From: Lonsdalea britannica
Lineage (GTDB): Bacteria > Pseudomonadota > Gammaproteobacteria > Enterobacterales > Enterobacteriaceae
Reading direction: 5' to 3'
Assembly (NCBI RefSeq): GCF_002111595.1
Contig: NZ_LUTN01000016.1
Coordinates: 1 to 64,000 of the forward strand
Length of the DNA stretch: 64,000 nt
The stretch's first letter is position 1. The number at the start of each line of letters is the position of its first letter. The position numbers and the translations under genes were made by a program. The notes under the pieces are model-generated. The model had not been told where the DNA came from. It did no database searches and saw only the letters and a program-made list of their open reading frames with translations. Positions 29,004 to 37,747 of this stretch are shown here, one piece after another.

Positions 29004-30590
29004 TTAAAAGCCTAGGGCGCTGCCGTTGCTGCGCGGGTCGAACGCGCCTTCGAGCATACCGTTAGTATGGCGCACGATGGCGCCGGCGTGTCCGACGCTC
29101 TCGCTGAAGTCGGGCAGCATCTCCACTTCGTGGCCCAGCCCGCGTAGCGTGTCGACGGTGGCGGCCGTGAAGCGGTCCTCCAGTTTCAGGCTATCGGAGG
29201 TTTGTCCCCAGGTGCGACCCAGTAGCCAGCGCGGCGCGGCGATGGCCTGCTGGAGCGGCAGCCCCTGCACGATGTGGCGGATAAACAACGCCGCCTGAGT
29301 TTGCGGCTGGCCGTCGCCGCCCATCGATCCGTAGACCATCGTCCGCCCGTCGGACAGCCGTGCGGCGGCGGGATTCAGGGTGTGAAACGGCTGTTTGCCC
29401 GGTTCCAGCGCCAATAGATGGTGTGGATCGAGGCTGAACGAGGCTCCCCGGTTCTGCCAGACGATGCCGGTCTCCGGCAGCACGACGCCGCTGCCGAATT
29501 CGTGATAGATGCTCTGAATAAAGGAAACCGACAGTCCGTTGCCGTCGCACACGCCCATCCAAACGGTGTCGCCGGGGCCTTTCCCTTCTCCCCACGGCGC
29601 GGCGGCATCGATATTCACGCGGGCGCTCAATGCCTCCAGCGCATCGGCGCTGAGCAAAGCGGGGATATCTTGCGTGACGAGTCTGGGATCGGTGATGAAG
29701 GCATCGCGCAGTTCGAACGCGAGCTTGGTGGCTTCGACGACGCGATGGATCGTTTGCGCATCGTTAAGATCGGCCATATCGAGGCGGTCGGCGATCCCGA
29801 GGATCGCCAATGACACCAGCCCTTGCGTCGGCGGCGCCAGATTGAAGATCTCGCCCTGACTGTGGGCCAGCCTCAGGGGGGCGACGCGTTTAGCGCGATA
29901 GTTCGCCAGATCGTCTCGGGTCACCGGCATCCCTACCTGGGTCATGGCCGCCGCCAAGCTATCGGCCAGCGGGCCGCGATAAAAACTGTCCAGACCGTCT
30001 TGCGTCAGCTGCCTGAGCGTGCGGGCGAGGTCGGGCTGAGTGAAGCGGCTGCCGGGGGAAGGGGGCGTGCCGTCCGGCAAGAAGACGCGGCGAAATTCGG
30101 CCTGGGCGCTGAGAGCCTCAAAGTGCTGCGTGAGCGCGTCCGACTGCGAGGGCGTGACCGGAATACCGCGTTCGGCGTAGCGGATCGCATCGGCCAGCAG
30201 CCGCTTCAGCGGCAGCGATTTTCCGCCCAGCTCGGCGGCGTAGCGCAGCGCTTCCTGCCATCCGCCGACGGTGCCCGCCACGGTGATGGCGGCTTTGGGA
30301 CCGCGATGAGGGATACGCTCCATACCGTCGTACATCGCGCGGTCGGCCAGCGAGCCTGCCGGTCCGCTGGCGTCAATGGCAATAGGGTCGCCCTGCGGCG
30401 GCACGATCAGCCAGAAACCGTCGCCGCCCAGACTGTTCATGTGCGGATAGACGACGGCGATGGTAGACGCGGCGGCGACCATTGCTTCGATCGCATTGCC
30501 GCCCTCCCGCAGCACCGCCTGCGCGGAGGCGCTGGCGAGGTGGTGAGGCGTCACCGCCATACCGGCTGGCGCAATATTACTGTGCATCAT
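29004..30590 (-). CDS. hpxW: Oxamate amidohydrolase HpxW (gamma-glutamyltransferase-like)
   Basis: A 528-residue N-terminal nucleophile hydrolase of the gamma-glutamyltransferase family. The proenzyme is expected to self-cleave before the Thr of GDTVWMGV, whose new N-terminal Thr is the nucleophile. The large subunit (REGGNAIEAMVAAA, PHMNSLGGDGFW) and the small subunit (FIQSIYHEFGSG, MGGDGQPQ) both fit. The Klebsiella homologue hydrolyses oxamate to oxalate and ammonia. There is no signal peptide at the chosen start (MMHSNIAPAG), in keeping with a cytosolic enzyme; the 14-codon upstream extension is weakly hydrophobic and lacks a better site. It is the first gene of hpxWXYZ, divergent from the RpiR regulator. 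Confidence 0.9.
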   Translation of the reverse strand: MMHSNIAPAGMAVTPHHLASASAQAVLREGGNAIEAMVAAASTIAVVYPHMNSLGGDGFWLIVPPQGDPIAIDASGPAGSLADRAMYDGMERIPHRGPKAAITVAGTVGGWQEALRYAAELGGKSLPLKRLLADAIRYAERGIPVTPSQSDALTQHFEALSAQAEFRRVFLPDGTPPSPGSRFTQPDLARTLRQLTQDGLDSFYRGPLADSLAAAMTQVGMPVTRDDLANYRAKRVAPLRLAHSQGEIFNLAPPTQGLVSLAILGIADRLDMADLNDAQTIHRVVEATKLAFELRDAFITDPRLVTQDIPALLSADALEALSARVNIDAAAPWGEGKGPGDTVWMGVCDGNGLSVSFIQSIYHEFGSGVVLPETGIVWQNRGASFSLDPHHLLALEPGKQPFHTLNPAAARLSDGRTMVYGSMGGDGQPQTQAALFIRHIVQGLPLQQAIAAPRWLLGRTWGQTSDSLKLEDRFTAATVDTLRGLGHEVEMLPDFSESVGHAGAIVRHTNGMLEGAFDPRSNGSALGF

Positions 30591-30810
30591 AAAAAAGATT
30601 CCCAACGCTAGGGGCAAGACTCCGGCGGGCAACGCTGGCGAGTCATCAATCTAAGGCCAGGCATCGCGCCGTGAAGGGAGCCCACGGACAATCGACTACA
30701 GACAAAAGCAAAAAGCATTCCACTCTTTTTCCTCTTGCCGTTCTCGCTGAGAGGTGTGCTAAGGTGCAGCGATACCGTGAAGGGCTGAAACGAAAGTTAC
30801 AGAGGCAGGC

Positions 30811-31650
30811 ATGAAGCAGATTGATGAACGGCTACGCAGCCATTTTAATGCGCTCTCCCCTCAGGAGCGGCGGGTCGCGGAGTTTATTTTCGATCATCTC
30901 GACGACCTGATCAGCTACAACAGCGCGGAGCTGTCGCGCCTGTGCGGCGTCTCTAAAGCGACCGTCAGTCGGTTGTTCCGTCGTCTCGGCTACCCGAGCT
31001 ACCGGGAAATGCGCGATGAGCTGCGCACGCTACGCCAAAGCGGTATGCCGCTGGCCGACAACCGCGATGCGGTGCAGGGAAATACCCTGCTGGCGCGTCA
31101 CTATAAGCAGGAGATGGCGAACCTGACCCAGTGGGTCAATCAGATCGATCCGGTGCAGTTCGGCGCGGTGATCGCCGCGCTTCAACAGGCTCAACGTGTC
31201 TGCCTGATCGGGCTGCGCAACAGTTATCCGGTGGCGCTGCATCTACGCCAGCAGCTGTTGCAGGTGAGGCCGCAAGTCTGTCTGTTAGCCCAGCCGGGCC
31301 AGACGCTGGCGGAAGAGCTGGCTGACCTGAGTCCACAGGATGTCGTTATCGTAGCCGCGTTTCGCCGCCGTCCACGGCTGATCCCGTCTCTGCTTCGCCA
31401 ATTACAGGAAAAACAGGTGCCGGTGTTGTTGCTGTGCGAGCCGCAGGCCCACAGCCTTCAACCGTTCGCGACCTGGACGCTGAGCGCGCCGCTGGACAGC
31501 GTATCCGCCTTTGACAGCTACGCCTCTGCGATGGGGTTGGTTAATCTGTTGAGCAACGCGCTGCTGCATGAAATGTTGCAGGACGGACGTCAGCGTATTC
31601 ATCATATTGCCGATCTGTATCAGCAGTTGGATGAGTTGGAGCAACGCTAG
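30811..31650 (+). CDS. hpxU: MurR/RpiR-family regulator
   Basis: A 279-residue regulator with an N-terminal HTH_6 domain (LSPQERRVAEFIFDHLDDLI, SRLCGVSKATVSRLFRRLGY) and a C-terminal SIS-like domain (about residues 120-250). It stands between the hpxWXYZ operon, which is divergent, and the ABC transporter-hpxJK genes downstream, so it probably controls one or both in response to an intermediate such as oxalurate or allantoate. The symbol follows position in the Klebsiella hpx system and is less certain than the family assignment. Confidence 0.8.
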   Translation: MKQIDERLRSHFNALSPQERRVAEFIFDHLDDLISYNSAELSRLCGVSKATVSRLFRRLGYPSYREMRDELRTLRQSGMPLADNRDAVQGNTLLARHYKQEMANLTQWVNQIDPVQFGAVIAALQQAQRVCLIGLRNSYPVALHLRQQLLQVRPQVCLLAQPGQTLAEELADLSPQDVVIVAAFRRRPRLIPSLLRQLQEKQVPVLLLCEPQAHSLQPFATWTLSAPLDSVSAFDSYASAMGLVNLLSNALLHEMLQDGRQRIHHIADLYQQLDELEQR

Positions 31651-32182
31651 GCGACACTGAGTCCTTGCATGCAAACACGGCTGACCCTCCCGTCCTGTTC
31701 GGCCATTTCACTATACTTTTCAACGGATTAACGATTGCATCCGTTTTCCGGCACATCTGAATCATCGGTTTATTTCACCAGCCCGGATCTTAGGCGTTAG
31801 CGCCCTGAACATCGTCGCGAGGGCGATGGCTGTTCAGCTTGATGAGCGTGACGGGCGCTCATGACGTCATGTTGCATCCATGCCGGTAGCGCTCAGCGAT
31901 GAGCTGATATTCAGCACCAGAATAGTGCTGTTGCTCCTCATTGGTGCAACATGTCGGGGCCACCTTTCCGCTCGATGCTTGCCGTTTTGCGCGATGATTT
32001 TCTCCGTTTCATCTGAGAAAAGCCTTATCTCAAGGATTGCCTGCGCTTTTTTCTCACCCGAATTCACCTCTCCCCGCAACCTCATTATTGGCATATATTT
32101 TGCTCTCTGATTTGTAACGATAGTTTCACTATCTTTTATTGAAGAATCTTTTGTTTCAAATTGGCGAACCAGGAGCAGAGCG
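31651..32182. other. Promoter region of the ABC transporter-hpxJK genes
   Basis: About 530 bp without a gene. It contains a 7-bp hairpin ATGAGCG (31842-31848)/CGCTCAT (31856-31862) directly followed by a perfect 12-bp palindrome CATGACGTCATG (31860-31871), a plausible operator for the adjacent RpiR regulator. A GGAGCAG site precedes the binding-protein start. Confidence 0.5.
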
Positions 32183-32974
32183 ATGAATATCAGAAAAGGT
32201 TTCTTGGCCGTGATCAGCGCGGCGCTGTTTTTCGTACAGGCCGGCCATGCCCTGGCTGATCAGCTGCAAGACATTGAAAAACGTGGCGTACTGCGCGTCG
32301 CCGTGCCGCAGGACTTCCCGCCGTTTGGCTCTGTCGGCACGGACCTTGAGCCGCAGGGCTACGATATCGACATGGCGCGCTATCTGGCCAGCGAGATGAA
32401 ACTAAAGTTGCAGCTAGTGCCTGTGAGCAGCGCCAACCGCGTGCCTTATCTGCAAACCAACAAGGTGGATCTGGTGATCTCCAGCCTGGGTAAAAACGCC
32501 GAACGCGAAAAGGTGATCGACTTTAGCCGCGCCTACGCGCCGTTCTTCCTGGGCGTGTTCGGACCGAAAGACGGCGATCTGAGCAATCCTCAGGCGCTGG
32601 CGGGCAAAAGCGTGGGCGTCACCCGCGGCGCGGTGGAAGATATGGTGCTGACCGATCTTGCGCCGAAAGAAGCGCAGCTGAAACGCTATGAAGACAACAA
32701 CACCACGCTGTCCGCGTATCTGTCTGGACAGGTGCAGTACATCGCGACTGGTAACCTGGTGGTCGCGGCCATCGCCGCACAGAATCCGACGAAAGCGCCG
32801 GTGGCGAAATTCATGCTGAAAGATTCGCCGTGCTTTATCGGCCTGAAAAAAGGCGAACCCGCGTTGAAAGAGAAGGTCAATGCGCTGATCGAAAAGGCGG
32901 TAAAAGACAACACGCTGAACGGCCTGTCGCAGAAGTGGCTGAAGGCGCCGCTGCCCGCCAATCTGGGCGCGTGA
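32183..32974 (+). CDS. ABC transporter substrate-binding protein (family 3)
   Basis: A 263-residue periplasmic binding protein of the amino-acid type (SBP_bac_3). It has a Sec signal peptide (ALFFVQAGHALA), then GVLRVAVPQDFPPFGSVG, GYDIDMARYLA and the hinge region VDLVISSLGKNAEREKVIDF. It is the first of four transporter genes placed directly before hpxJ and hpxK, matching hpxFGHI in number and order. Its ligand is therefore probably allantoate, oxalurate or a related ureide and not an amino acid; this is inference from context. Confidence 0.87.
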   Translation: MNIRKGFLAVISAALFFVQAGHALADQLQDIEKRGVLRVAVPQDFPPFGSVGTDLEPQGYDIDMARYLASEMKLKLQLVPVSSANRVPYLQTNKVDLVISSLGKNAEREKVIDFSRAYAPFFLGVFGPKDGDLSNPQALAGKSVGVTRGAVEDMVLTDLAPKEAQLKRYEDNNTTLSAYLSGQVQYIATGNLVVAAIAAQNPTKAPVAKFMLKDSPCFIGLKKGEPALKEKVNALIEKAVKDNTLNGLSQKWLKAPLPANLGA

Positions 32975-32983
32975 GGGTAACGC

Positions 32984-33652
32984 ATGACCTATCAGCTTGA
33001 TTTCGCCGCGCTGTGGCCTTACTGGCCGGACATGCTGGCCGGTCTGTGGGTCACCGTGCAACTGACGGTGCTCGCTACGGTCGGCGGTATTGCCATCGGC
33101 ATCTGCGGCGCCGCGTTGCGCAGCGGCAAGCCGAACGTGTTGAGCGGGCTGTGGGGCGTTTACGTCGAAGCGATTCGTAATACGCCGTTCGTGGTGCAGC
33201 TGTTCTTTATCGTGTTCGGCCTGCCGGGGCTGGGGCTGAAGCTAACCGCAGGCGAGGCGGCGTTGATCGCCATGCTGGTGAATCTCGGGGCATACAGCAC
33301 CGAGATTATCCGCGCGGGCATTCAGGTGACGCCGAAAGGGCAGTGGGAAGCCTGCCGGGTGCTGGGATTGACGCGCACGCAGACGTTTCTGCGTGTGATT
33401 TTACCGCCGGCCCTTCAACGGATTTATCCGGCGCTGGTGAGCCAGTGCATCATCGTCATGCTCGGCTCTTCGGTGGTGTCGCAGGTGTCGTACGAAGAGC
33501 TGACCTTCGCCGCCAACCTTATCCAATCTCGCACCTTCTTAAGCTTCGAGGTGTATCTGGTCACTACGCTCCTGTATCTGGCGTTGTCGCTGCTGATGCG
33601 CCAACTGCTGATGATGTTGGGGCGACGTTTTCTGGGAACGCAGGGCGCATGA
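32984..33652 (+). CDS. Polar amino-acid-type ABC permease
   Basis: A 222-residue HisM/GlnP-type inner-membrane permease with about five TM segments and the EAA loop (GQWEACRVLGLTRTQTFLRVILPPA). The TM1 region GLWVTVQLTVLATVGGIAIG is typical. It starts 9 bp after the binding protein and overlaps the next permease by 4 bp. It probably forms a heterodimer with that neighbour in ureide uptake. Confidence 0.9.
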   Translation: MTYQLDFAALWPYWPDMLAGLWVTVQLTVLATVGGIAIGICGAALRSGKPNVLSGLWGVYVEAIRNTPFVVQLFFIVFGLPGLGLKLTAGEAALIAMLVNLGAYSTEIIRAGIQVTPKGQWEACRVLGLTRTQTFLRVILPPALQRIYPALVSQCIIVMLGSSVVSQVSYEELTFAANLIQSRTFLSFEVYLVTTLLYLALSLLMRQLLMMLGRRFLGTQGA

Positions 33653-34305
33653 TGAACTTTACCGACTGGGATATAGTGCGCAACCTGCTGCTGGCGGGGC
33701 GCTGGACGGTGTTGCTGTCGCTGACCGCGTTCTTCGGCGGGGCGCTGGTGACGTTGCCGCTGTTGCTGCTGCGTCTGACCCGCCGTCCCTGGCCGCTGCG
33801 GCTGACCCGCGCTTACGCCAACCTGTTTCAGGGCACGCCGCTGCTGATGCAGCTATTCCTCGCTTTTTTTGGTCTGGGTCTGTTCGGCATTGACGTCAGT
33901 CCGTGGGTGGCCGCCGCACTGGCGCTGACGCTGTTCACCAGCGCGTTTCTGGTGGATATCTGGCACGGCAGCGTACTGGCGCTGCCGCGCGGACAGTGGG
34001 AAGCCTCGCGCTGTCTGGGACTGAGCTTCTGGCAAACCTTGAGCCGGGTCGTCGCGCCGCAGGCGATGCGTATCGCCATCGCCCCGACGGTCGGCTTTTC
34101 CGTGCAGGTAATCAAAGGTACGGCGCTGGCGTCCATCATCGGTTTTGTCGAGCTGACCAAAGCCGGAACCATGCTGAACAACGTCACCTACCAGCCCTTC
34201 AAGGTGTTTGGGCTGGTGGCGCTTGGCTACTTCCTGCTGTGCTACCCGCTGTCTTACTACAGCCGCTATTTGGAGAAGAAATTCAATGCCGCTCATCACC
34301 ATTAA
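33649..34305 (+). CDS. Polar amino-acid-type ABC permease
   Basis: A 218-residue second permease of the same family. TM1 (WTVLLSLTAFFGGALVTLPL), YANLFQGTPLLMQLFLAFFG and the EAA loop GQWEASRCLGLSFWQTLSRVVAPQA are recognised. The ATGATG start overlaps the preceding stop. A longer frame open from 33343 runs inside the upstream gene and is not used. The gene overlaps the ATPase gene by 20 bp. Confidence 0.9.
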   Translation: MMNFTDWDIVRNLLLAGRWTVLLSLTAFFGGALVTLPLLLLRLTRRPWPLRLTRAYANLFQGTPLLMQLFLAFFGLGLFGIDVSPWVAAALALTLFTSAFLVDIWHGSVLALPRGQWEASRCLGLSFWQTLSRVVAPQAMRIAIAPTVGFSVQVIKGTALASIIGFVELTKAGTMLNNVTYQPFKVFGLVALGYFLLCYPLSYYSRYLEKKFNAAHHH

Positions 34306-35029
34306 TCAGGTTCATAAGTTTTACGGTCAAAACCACGTGTTAAAGGGCGTGGACCTGGACGTCGAGATGGGCGAAGTGATCTCTATCATCGGGCGCAGCG
34401 GCTCGGGGAAAAGTACGCTGCTCCGCTGCGTCAACGGTCTGGAAGGTTATCAGGAAGGCAGCATCAAGCTGGGCGGAATGACGATTACCGATCGGGAGTC
34501 TCAGGCGCGTGAAATCAGCCGTTCCATCGGCATGATTTTCCAAAATTTCAATCTGTTCCCCCACATGACCGCGTTGGAAAACGTGATGCTGGCGCCCCGG
34601 TTGGTGCTGGGAAAAAGCGCGGCGGAGTGCCGCAGTCTGGGCGAGCAGATGCTGGACAAAGTCGGGCTGGGCGAACGGCGAAACTACTATCCCGCCAATC
34701 TGTCCGGCGGCCAGCAGCAGCGCGTCGCCATCGCCCGCGCGCTGGCGATGAATCCGAAGGTGCTGTTGTGCGATGAAATTACCTCGGCGTTAGACCCGGA
34801 GCTGGTGGGCGAAGTGCTCAAAGTGCTGGAGCAGCTGGCGGCGGAAGGCATGACGCTGATTCTGGTCACCCACGAAATGAACTTCGCCCGCGAGGTCGGC
34901 GACCGCGTGGTATTCATGCACCAGGGCAAAGTGTGGGAGCAGGGCGAAGGCTCCCGCCTGTTCGCCCAGCCGCAGACCCCGGAACTGAAACAGTTTATTG
35001 CCTCCGTGCGCGGGCTGACCGAAGCCTGA
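34286..35029 (+). CDS. Polar amino-acid-type ABC ATPase
   Basis: A 247-residue ATPase of the GlnQ/HisP type. Walker A GRSGSGKST, signature LSGGQQQRVAIARAL, Walker B VLLCDEITSALDPE and the H-loop LVTHEM are complete. The start MPLITINQVHKFYGQN is fixed by family alignment; the upstream extension lies in the permease gene. It is the last transporter gene before hpxJ. Confidence 0.92.
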   Translation: MPLITINQVHKFYGQNHVLKGVDLDVEMGEVISIIGRSGSGKSTLLRCVNGLEGYQEGSIKLGGMTITDRESQAREISRSIGMIFQNFNLFPHMTALENVMLAPRLVLGKSAAECRSLGEQMLDKVGLGERRNYYPANLSGGQQQRVAIARALAMNPKVLLCDEITSALDPELVGEVLKVLEQLAAEGMTLILVTHEMNFAREVGDRVVFMHQGKVWEQGEGSRLFAQPQTPELKQFIASVRGLTEA

Positions 35030-35110
35030 CGCGCGGCGCAGCCGGTACGCCTACCTCCGTCCGGCGCGTCAACGCACACCATGAATTAAGGACATCAGGA
35101 GTTAACCACT

Positions 35111-36354
35111 ATGCAAAGCGAACTGTTCGCCCAAATTAATCCGCCACATCGTCTGCTGATGGGGCCGGGCCCGATTAACGCCGATCCGCGCGTGCTCCGG
35201 GCGATGTCCAGTCAGTTGATTGTCAGTACGATCCGGTGATGACCGGCTACATGAATCAGGTTATGGCGCTGTACCGGCAGCTGTTTCGTACTGAAAACCG
35301 CTGGACGATGTTGGTGGACGGCACGTCGCGTTCCGGAATTGAAGCCATTCTGGTTTCTGCGATCCGCCCCGGCGATCGCGTACTGGTCCCGGTGTTTGGC
35401 CGTTTCGGCCATCTGCTGTGTGAAATTGCCCGTCGCTGCCGCGCCGAGGTGCATACGATTGAAGCGCCGTGGGGCGACGTGTTCACGCCTGACCGCATCG
35501 AAGAGGCCGTGAAGCGGGTCAAACCGCGTCTGCTGCTGACCGTTCAGGGAGACACCTCGACGACGATGCTTCAGCCGCTGGACGAACTCGGTGACATCTG
35601 CCGACGTCATGGCGTGCTGTTTTACACTGACGCCACCGCCTCATTTGGCGGTAATCCGCTGGAAACCGATGCCTGGGGGTTGGATGGCGTATCCGCCGGA
35701 CTTCAGAAGTGCCTTGGCGGTCCGTCCGGCAGTTCGCCGGTGACGATCAGCGAGCGCATGGAAGCGGCGATCCGTCAGCGCAAATGCGTGGAGCAGGGGA
35801 TCCGCACCGACGATCATCAGGATGGCGATGAGGAGATGGTGTACTCCAACTACTTCGATCTGGGCATGATCATGGACTACTGGGGGCCGGAGCGGTTAAA
35901 CCACCACACCGAAGCGACCAGTATGCTGTTCGCCGCCCGTGAGTGCGCCCGCATTATTCTGGAGGAGGGGCTGGATACCTGCATCGCCCGCCATGCGCTG
36001 CACGGTCAGGCGCTGTTGGCCGGGATCGAAGGGATGGGACTGAAGGCTTACGGCGATCCGGCGCATCGCATGAACAACGTATTAGGCGTGACGATCCCCG
36101 AAGGCATACACGGTGAAGCCGTGCGTAAGCTGCTGCTGGAGGATTTCGCCATCGAGATCGGCACCTCTTTCGGCCCGCTGCAGGGCAAGATCTGGCGGAT
36201 CGGCACCATGGGCTACAACGCGCGTAAAGACTGCGTCATGCAGACCCTGACCGCATTGGAAGCCGTGCTTAATCGGCTGGGATTCCGCTCCGTACAGGGC
36301 GCCGCGTTGCAGGCCGCTTGGGATGTCTATAGCCGCCAGCAGGCGCAGGCATGA
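35111..36354 (+). pseudogene. hpxJ: Ureidoglycine-glyoxylate aminotransferase HpxJ, single frameshift
   Basis: A class V, PLP-dependent aminotransferase that converts ureidoglycine to oxalurate using a 2-oxo acid such as glyoxylate. ATG 35111 (AGGAG 10 bp upstream) encodes MQSELFAQINPPHRLLMGPG through VLRAMSSQLI and then hits TGA at about 35237. The rest, from YDPVMTGYMNQVMALYRQLF with the PLP lysine in SAGLQKCLGG, is one frame away (open from 35236). Reading ATT GGT CAG in place of ATTGTCAG near 35221 restores a 414-residue protein, so one G is missing. If real, the pathway between ureidoglycine and oxalurate is cut and the downstream hpxW-Z enzymes lose their source. Its stop overlaps hpxK by 4 bp. 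Confidence 0.88.
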
Positions 36355-37619
36355 ATCCCGTCGCGATGACGGCTGCCGAGGCGCTCAACGCCGCGCGGCA
36401 GGTTATGGATCGCTGCGATGCGCTGGCGGAGATTTCGGAAAGCGCAGGCCAACTGACGCGGGTTTACCTGTCGAAAGAGCATCTGCGCGCCAATCAGGTA
36501 GTGGGTGAGTGGATGCGGGCGGCGGGAATGCGCGTCTGGCAGGATAGCGTGGGCAATATTTGCGGCCGCTACGAGGGTCAAACGGCCGATGCCCCGGCGC
36601 TGCTGCTCGGTTCGCATCTAGACACGGTGCGCAATGCCGGTCGTTACGACGGGATGTTGGGCGTGCTCAGCGCGTTGGAAACCGTTCGCTATCTGCATCA
36701 ACGTCAAATTCGGCTGCCGGTGGCGCTGGAGATCGTGGGCTTCGGCGACGAGGAAGGCACGCGCTTCGGCATCACCTTGCTGGGCAGCCGCGGACTCACC
36801 GGCACCTGGCCCGCAGAATGGCTGGCCTGTCAGGACGCCGATGGCGTTCCCGTGTCGCAAGCGCTGACGCAGGCCGGTTTGTCCGCCGACGCGATCGGAG
36901 AGGCGGCGCGGCCGCCGAGCGATATTCTGGCCTATCTGGAGCTGCATATCGAACAGGGGCCGTGTCTGGAACAGGCGGGACTGGCGCTGGGCGTGGTCAC
37001 GGCAATCAATGGGGCGCGGCGGTTGAATTGTGCGTTTGTCGGTCATGCCGGTCATGCGGGCACGGTGCCGATGGGACAACGACAAGATGCGCTGGCGGCC
37101 GCGGCGGCCTGGATGACGCAGGTGGAGGCGCTGACGCAGTCGAGCGATCCGCATTTGGTCGCGACCGTAGGGACGTTGCACTGTTTGCCGGGCGCGGCCA
37201 ACGTCATTCCCGGCGAAGTCAGGCTGACATTGGATGTCCGGGGACCGGAAGATGCAGCGCTGGAAGCGTTGCTGACCCGATTGCTGGCGGCGGCGAAGGA
37301 GATCGCCATGCTGCGCGGATGTCAGTTCAGCGCGGAGGAGTACTATCGTATTCCCGCGACGCGCTGCGATGACAGGCTACAGACGACGTTATCTGACGCT
37401 GTGACGGTGGTGCAGGGAACGAGTTTGTCGCTGCCGAGCGGCGCGGGCCACGACGCCATTGCCATCGCCGAACGTTGGCCGGTAGGCATGCTGTTCGTGC
37501 GCTGTCGAGGCGGCGTGAGCCATCACCCTGATGAGTTAGTGCTTACTGACGACGTGGCGCAAGCGTTGCAGGCGTTACTGCTGACGGTGGTGAACGTTGG
37601 CGCAACGCGTAAGGGGTGA
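36351..37619 (+). CDS. hpxK: Allantoate amidohydrolase
   Basis: A 422-residue metal-dependent M20/AllC-type hydrolase that converts allantoate to ureidoglycine, ammonia and CO2. The dinuclear site residues are visible in GSHLDTVRNAGRYDG (H, D), GDEEGTRFG (E), LHIEQGP (H) and the C-terminal CRGGVSHHPDE (H). The lid domain begins near TAINGARRLNC. The ATG lies in the hpxJ stop overlap. In family terms it could also be an N-carbamoyl-L-amino-acid hydrolase; context decides for allantoate. Confidence 0.9.
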   Translation: MNPVAMTAAEALNAARQVMDRCDALAEISESAGQLTRVYLSKEHLRANQVVGEWMRAAGMRVWQDSVGNICGRYEGQTADAPALLLGSHLDTVRNAGRYDGMLGVLSALETVRYLHQRQIRLPVALEIVGFGDEEGTRFGITLLGSRGLTGTWPAEWLACQDADGVPVSQALTQAGLSADAIGEAARPPSDILAYLELHIEQGPCLEQAGLALGVVTAINGARRLNCAFVGHAGHAGTVPMGQRQDALAAAAAWMTQVEALTQSSDPHLVATVGTLHCLPGAANVIPGEVRLTLDVRGPEDAALEALLTRLLAAAKEIAMLRGCQFSAEEYYRIPATRCDDRLQTTLSDAVTVVQGTSLSLPSGAGHDAIAIAERWPVGMLFVRCRGGVSHHPDELVLTDDVAQALQALLLTVVNVGATRKG

Positions 37620-37689
37620 ATCGCGGAGCAGCTGAAGCGCCTCAACAGGCGGAGCGCGGGGCGGACATACGCCGGGTGGCGAGGGCTTT

Positions 37690-37732
37690 TTGCTGCATCA
37701 GTGTAAGCACTGACTTACATCGTGAGCAGCAA
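37690..37732. repeat. Nested hairpin between hpxK and mtnU
   Basis: Outer arms TTGCTGC (37690-37696)/GCAGCAA (37726-37732) enclose inner arms TGTAAG (37702-37707)/CTTACA (37714-37719). There is no T tail in either direction. It lies between two convergent genes and may stabilise or end transcripts. Confidence 0.5.
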
Positions 37733-37747
37733 GAAGCGTCGCGCTGA

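Noticed and set aside
33343..33648. An N-terminally extended second permease
   Set aside because: The extension lies in another frame of the preceding permease gene; the ATGA overlap at 33649 is a standard coupled start.
36560..37372. A 270-codon frame overlapping hpxK in another frame
   Set aside because: Arg/Gly/Ala-rich composition and complete overlap with the conserved amidohydrolase mark it as a shadow frame.
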